Positions 14,438 through 18,222 of a DNA stretch of 18,222 nt are shown piece after piece. A model generated the notes under the pieces. It saw only the letters and a program-made list of their open reading frames with translations. It made no database searches and had not been told where the DNA came from. The translations under genes were made by a program, and so were the position numbers. Positions within the stretch are counted from its first letter, which is position 1. Each line of letters starts with the position of its first letter. Source of the stretch: an uncultured bacterium (GTDB taxonomy: Bacteria; Cloacimonadota; Cloacimonadia; Cloacimonadales; Cloacimonadaceae); assembly GCA_937924555.1 (NCBI GenBank), contig CALDSN010000071.1, forward strand, positions 1 through 18,222, written 5' to 3'.

Positions 14438-15010
14438 TTATGCCCCTTGCATGTAGGCATTCATGAAGTAACATTTGAACTGTAACTTGGTGGTAATTGG
14501 TTTGCCACCAACCCTTGGTGAATTACGGAAGAAGGACATACGCACTTCAGCACTGCGGGCAAGTGAGGCAGTGGTGGTAAGCAGGTCACTCTTGGTGTAA
14601 TAACGAAACTTTAGCTCGTTCACCCAAAATAGGTAACCCAAATCTGTTAAGGGAACACCGTTCTGACGGATAACAACGGCTGTTCCATAAGGACTGGGGA
14701 CACTGGATAGTTTTATGGAAAGGGTTTTTGACGACCCGGTAATTTGGTCGTTCTGGAAGTCCCAAAAAGTGTAGAAGACGAGTGAATCCGCCGTGGCATA
14801 CTTTATCGCCGTGGAGGGAGATAAACCCACTCCTGCTAGAGCTACAACATTGTTGATACGGGTGGCAGCCTGATCCATATGGTCTATCATGTTAATGGTG
14901 TACATGGCACGGTCTGCCGCTTCCCGCATTTGGAACTGGAAGCTAATCATCATCAGCATTAAAAGGCTGCCGATGAGTGCTGCACCGATGAGATCAATTA
15001 TAAAGCTCAT
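14438..15010 (-). CDS. Pilin-like protein, GspJ-like size, leaderless
   Basis: This 190-residue protein has an N-terminal hydrophobic helix (SFIIDLIGAALIGSLLMLMM) resembling the mature pilin sequence FTLIELLVA. If the initiator Met is removed before Ser, an Asp falls at mature position 5, where pilins carry Glu5. An amphipathic helix extends to about 55 (QMREAADRAMYTINM), then a beta-rich globular part with segments such as YGTAVVIRQNG and ELKFRYYTK. There is no leader or Gly at -1. Reading back from the ATG, the frame reaches TAA 14 codons upstream with no ATG, GTG or TTG, so the short N-terminus is genuine. The start overlaps the previous stop as TAATG; no strong ribosome site is seen. Size and order parallel GspJ; direct homology cannot be shown by eye. 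Confidence 0.75.
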   Translation of the reverse strand: MSFIIDLIGAALIGSLLMLMMISFQFQMREAADRAMYTINMIDHMDQAATRINNVVALAGVGLSPSTAIKYATADSLVFYTFWDFQNDQITGSSKTLSIKLSSVPSPYGTAVVIRQNGVPLTDLGYLFWVNELKFRYYTKSDLLTTTASLARSAEVRMSFFRNSPRVGGKPITTKLQFKCYFMNAYMQGA

Positions 15011-15438
15011 TATAGGTTCAGGTAGGTTTTGGTATAAACCCGTTGAAGTTTAGCAGGAACTTTGAGACCCGGAGTGGTGGCGGTAACCTCCACGCGAATC
15101 CAAAGATTGTTAGAAACAGGTGTGGAAAGCGGAATCCCGAGAGAATCGCAATCCACCGCCTTGATATTCAGCTTGTAAACGTCTCCGGGAAAAGCGAGGT
15201 CAATGGTGCGGTTAAGATTGGCATAAGTCGTCTTCACGCTGGCAAATGAGATCATCTTGGCAAACAGCTTGGCGTCAATCTCATCCAATACAGTGTGGCA
15301 CAATTGGGAGGCTTGCACATATTGGGTGGCGTTGATCATGTAGGCATTCTGGTCCAGCATTTTGCGGTTATAATTAGCCGCAACACTGGTGAAAAATACC
15401 ACCGACAACAGGGCAAGCAACATTTCCATCATATTCAT
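15010..15438 (-). CDS. Small pilin-like protein, GspI-like, leaderless with Glu5
   Basis: This 142-residue protein starts MNMMEMLLALLSVVFFTS, which aligns with the mature pilin N-terminus FTLIEMLLAL with Glu at position 5, yet the initiator Met takes the place of residue 1. The helix continues amphipathically to about 50 (NYNRKMLDQNAYMINA), followed by beta strands with two cysteines (C47 and C105). The codon immediately before the ATG is the in-frame TAG that ends pilB, so no leader can exist. The GGAGG site five bases upstream, within the pilB 3' end, fits this start. Size fits GspI/PilV minor pilins. Function is inferred from gene order between the extension ATPase and the two larger pilin-like proteins. 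Confidence 0.78.
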   Translation of the reverse strand: MNMMEMLLALLSVVFFTSVAANYNRKMLDQNAYMINATQYVQASQLCHTVLDEIDAKLFAKMISFASVKTTYANLNRTIDLAFPGDVYKLNIKAVDCDSLGIPLSTPVSNNLWIRVEVTATTPGLKVPAKLQRVYTKTYLNL

Positions 15439-17220
15439 CTAATCCTCCGCTGTGGCATATAATACTTCGGTTAGATCCGTTAAACCATCTCGCATCCGTT
15501 CAACGCCGCTGCGGCGCATGGAAAGCATCCCATGCTTTTCAGCTATGGCGCGGATACGCTCTTCATCAATATCATTAATGGATTTCACAATCTCGTTGCG
15601 AACTTCAGGATAAAAGAACAGAGCTTCGGCGATATTCACACGTCCCTTGTATCCTTCATGACACTTAGAACACCCCACCGGCTCATATATCTTTCCGCTC
15701 TCCAGCTCTTCCTGAGTGATGCCTATTTGCAAAGCAGCTGGCCAGTGTTCCTGGGAAAGAGGACGGCGACAGTGCACGCATAACTTACGCACTAAACGTT
15801 GGGCGATAATAATGTTGATAGAGTACGCCAGCAGGAAGGTTTCAATGCCCATCTTATACAAACGGGTTATGGCAGAAGGGGCATCGTTGGTATGCAGAGT
15901 GGAGAAAGTTAAGTGTCCGGTATTGGCAAGCTTAACCGCTATATCAGCGGTGATTTTATCGCGTATTTCGCCCACCATCACAATATCAGGATCGTGACGA
16001 AGGATGGAGCGAATAGCCAGATCAAAGCTCATCTTGTGGCTTATTTTTAATTGCCTTGCTCCACGAATCACGTATTCTACAGGATCTTCGCAGGTTAGCA
16101 CATTCACAGTAGGATTTATTACATGATGCAATGCTGCCATCAAAGTAGTTGATTTACCACTTCCGGTGGGTCCGGTAACAATTATAATCCCCTTGGAGGT
16201 GGAAATGGACTTGATAAATTCTTGTTCGGCTTGGGTTTGGAAACCAAGCTTGCGGAAGTCGGTAATTACCTTACGGTCGTCTATCACCCGGATAACGATA
16301 CTTTCAAACCGACGATCGAACTCCGAGGAAACAATGGGGATAATTGATATTCTAAAGCGGATTAGGTGGTCATCGATAAGTCTTTGGGCAAATCCATCCT
16401 GTGCGGTGTCTCTTTCAAACCTATCCACTCCGATGGAGCGGTCTTTAACCACCGCCGATAACGCTTCAGGTGCCGTGCCTTCCTGACGGTGCCACAACTG
16501 AAGCTTTCCATCTACACGGATGTATATATCTATCGTGCTACGGCCGCCGGGGATGATATGAATATCGCTGGCGTCTTTATGCACCGCTTCAATCAAAGCA
16601 CCTTCAAAGAGGTTCACAAGCAAGCTTTTATTTATCTCTTCGTCCAGCGCTTGCTCGTTTAACTCAACTCCGCTACTACCATCGTCTATATCTGTAAGCA
16701 CTTGCCCTGCTTCTTCTAACAGAGCAAGAAATTCGTTCTTTTGAGGGGCAATCCTGGCAATCAGATTCTCAATGGTTTTTAGCGTAACCCAATATATCTC
16801 TGTGCGCTTATATTGTGTCTGCTCAGGGATATCCTGTAAAGCAGGATCGGTGGTATCAGAAGCTAAAACCTGCAGGATGTCTCGCTCTTTATCCAGAATA
16901 GCAAAGGGGAATATCTTATGGTAGAATAGCTTCTTCTTCAGTTCGTCGGGGAATTTATTCAGAATATCCTTGCATGCTTCAATCTGCTTGTGATCTAGGA
17001 GGTCAACGTCAACTTCCAGCTTGTGGAAGGCAAAGTTGCTAGCCAAGGCTTCATAAACTTTGTCATGCGGGACAGCAAAATCACTTTCTAAAAGCCTTGC
17101 CAGCGCTCCGGCAGAGCTATCACCAAATTCCAGCATCTTTTTGGTGGCGGATTCCACCAAGTCGCGCTCCAAGTAGCCCTTATCTACAAGGTATCTGCCG
17201 AATTTGGTTAGGTTGCTCAT
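15439..17220 (-). CDS. pilB: PilB/GspE-type extension ATPase
   Basis: Cytoplasmic hexameric motor of 593 residues that drives filament assembly. The N-terminal MshEN/GspE-N helices (about 5-160) begin with FGRYLVDKGYL. The N2 domain has DASDIHIIP at 216-224 and an arginine-rich segment RFRISIIP at 288-295. The Walker A is GPTGSGKST at 350-358, the Asp box CEDPVEY at 377-383, Walker B DPDIVMVGEIRD at 410-421, and the His box GHLTFSTLHTNDA at 435-447. A zinc site of two pairs, C481/C484 and C517/C520, is typical of PilB/GspE and absent from PilT. All catalytic residues are intact, unlike the PilT of this locus. The start ATG 17220 has GGAG only two bases upstream, which is unusually close; coupling from the pilC stop, eight bases before, may compensate. 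Whether it serves a pilus or a type II-like secreton cannot be decided from this gene alone. Confidence 0.95.
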   Translation of the reverse strand: MSNLTKFGRYLVDKGYLERDLVESATKKMLEFGDSSAGALARLLESDFAVPHDKVYEALASNFAFHKLEVDVDLLDHKQIEACKDILNKFPDELKKKLFYHKIFPFAILDKERDILQVLASDTTDPALQDIPEQTQYKRTEIYWVTLKTIENLIARIAPQKNEFLALLEEAGQVLTDIDDGSSGVELNEQALDEEINKSLLVNLFEGALIEAVHKDASDIHIIPGGRSTIDIYIRVDGKLQLWHRQEGTAPEALSAVVKDRSIGVDRFERDTAQDGFAQRLIDDHLIRFRISIIPIVSSEFDRRFESIVIRVIDDRKVITDFRKLGFQTQAEQEFIKSISTSKGIIIVTGPTGSGKSTTLMAALHHVINPTVNVLTCEDPVEYVIRGARQLKISHKMSFDLAIRSILRHDPDIVMVGEIRDKITADIAVKLANTGHLTFSTLHTNDAPSAITRLYKMGIETFLLAYSINIIIAQRLVRKLCVHCRRPLSQEHWPAALQIGITQEELESGKIYEPVGCSKCHEGYKGRVNIAEALFFYPEVRNEIVKSINDIDEERIRAIAEKHGMLSMRRSGVERMRDGLTDLTEVLYATAED

Positions 17221-17228
17221 TGCTCCGG

Positions 17229-18222
17229 TTACATGGTGGGCGGGGAGATGGTGGCAATTTCCGCCGAAACCACGGTTAAGAAGGTTATGGCAAGGGAGAT
17301 GAAGAGACCCACAATACTCTGTATATACTCAATCATATTGTTCATTTTGTATGTGGTTTCTGCTTCATAATAGGTTGCTATCTGTTGAGATGCTTGCAGG
17401 ATGTTACCTGTCTCCTGACCCGTGCGTAATCTGGTCAAAGCCGTGCGCGTAAAGATACCTGCTGCTTCCATTGCCGGCACAAAGGCTTCACCCTCTTTAA
17501 GCATCAATGGTATGGTTACCCGTTTGATTCTATCTTCCATCCAGGCATTGCGACATGCTTCCGCTGCAGTGCGGATAGTTTCAATATTATCTCCTGCTCC
17601 TGCATAGATGGTTCCAAACACCCGGAAGTAAATTTCTATTGATGATTTATGGATCAAGTGTCCCACCATGGGCAGTTTTATAATGTGCGAGTCACGCCAG
17701 ATCTTTCCTTTGGGGGTTGACCACCATCTCCAAACGATAACTACGGGTATCGCTAGGCAAAGTGCTATTACCCACCAGTAAATCGCCAGCCAATCACTGG
17801 CAGAAAGAGTAGCTTTGGTCATGGGGGGAAGGGGCATATTATACTTCAAGAACAGTTCAGCAGTGGCAGGGAAGATATCTATTACATAATACATTACCGC
17901 ACCAATGGTGGCAACCACGGCAAACATGGGGGATATCAGGGCTTTCTTGATGTTCTTCTTTATCTCCATATCCCGCTCGATAAACTTGCTGGTGGCTTCA
18001 AACACATCTGCCATATTACCGCTACGGGTTGCCAAACCCAACATGAATGCGGGGAACTTACCGAATACATGCCCAAAGCGCATGAAGACTTCTCTACCTT
18101 CGGCACCACCTTTTAGCTGGCTTTCAATCTGTTGCAGGGCATCTTTCAAAGTGCGGTTGGTTTGTTCTTCGGCTAGCATCTCCAATATCTTACCAAAGCT
18201 CATCCGGTCTTTCAGCATGGTG
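17229..18222 (-). CDS. pilC: PilC/GspF inner-membrane platform protein, N-terminus beyond window
   Basis: The frame remains open to the right edge of the window, so the start is missing; the visible TMLKDRMSFGKILEMLAEE matches the beginning of the first T2SSF domain (usually preceded by 70-100 residues). About 330 residues are visible. First domain: ALATRSGN-like turn near 63-68, then TM helices near 93-116 and 143-164. Second domain: IYFRVFGTIYAGAG at 196-209, the GQETGNILQAS motif at 267-277 and a final TM near 299-320. The protein anchors the extension and retraction ATPases and the pilin-recruiting subcomplex in the inner membrane. It ends eight bases before pilB, indicating a shared transcript. 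The operon promoter must lie outside the window. Confidence 0.92.
   Translation of the reverse strand, partial: TMLKDRMSFGKILEMLAEEQTNRTLKDALQQIESQLKGGAEGREVFMRFGHVFGKFPAFMLGLATRSGNMADVFEATSKFIERDMEIKKNIKKALISPMFAVVATIGAVMYYVIDIFPATAELFLKYNMPLPPMTKATLSASDWLAIYWWVIALCLAIPVVIVWRWWSTPKGKIWRDSHIIKLPMVGHLIHKSSIEIYFRVFGTIYAGAGDNIETIRTAAEACRNAWMEDRIKRVTIPLMLKEGEAFVPAMEAAGIFTRTALTRLRTGQETGNILQASQQIATYYEAETTYKMNNMIEYIQSIVGLFISLAITFLTVVSAEIATISPPTM

Noticed and set aside
1..18222. tRNA, rRNA, insertion sequence or transposase
   Set aside because: No such sequence was recognised on either strand; the long runs are accounted for by protein-coding genes.

Overview
The window holds one long minus-strand locus (about 3282-18222) that encodes a type IV pilus-like assembly machine with its own signalling proteins. 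A short accessory region (1-3281) with three unrelated genes flanks it. Nothing in the window names the species. Base composition looks moderate. The gene set (fused PilM-PilN and PilO-PilP, LamG and GLUG proteins, ATGA-coupled minus-strand genes, a secretin implying an outer membrane) fits a Gram-negative member of a little-cultured phylum in the FCB area. Cloacimonadota is my best guess from general impression, not a demonstrated assignment.

Layout in transcription order (right to left). Block 1 is tightly packed: PilC/GspF platform protein (cut by the window edge), PilB/GspE extension ATPase, two small pilin-like proteins, a large LamG-bearing pilin-like protein, a six-helix PilS-like sensor that ends after its histidine box, and a receiver plus cyclic-nucleotide-binding-fold response regulator. 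A 69-nt palindrome follows. Block 2 is PilT retraction-type ATPase, PilM-PilN fusion with a C-terminal helical repeat region, PilO-PilP fusion, a compact PilQ-like secretin, and a CHASE4-PAS hybrid histidine kinase. A second copy of the same 69-nt palindrome follows. Many junctions are ATGA overlaps or direct stop-start contacts, so translation is probably coupled.

How it works together (inference from family knowledge): PilB and PilC would drive assembly of a filament or pseudopilus, PilT would power disassembly, the MN and OP fusions would connect the inner-membrane platform to the secretin, and the three pilin-like proteins would form a GspI/GspJ/GspK-like tip with the LamG domain exposed. 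No major pilin or prepilin peptidase is present. The three pilin-like proteins lack leader peptides, and in-frame stops just upstream rule out an annotation error.

The left flank carries a secreted GLUG-repeat protein (open at base 1), a small plus-strand DUF1801 protein and a Sel1-repeat exported protein. The most notable points are the leaderless pilin trio, the paired palindromes closing each gene block, the kinase without an ATPase domain, and the altered Asp box of PilT.
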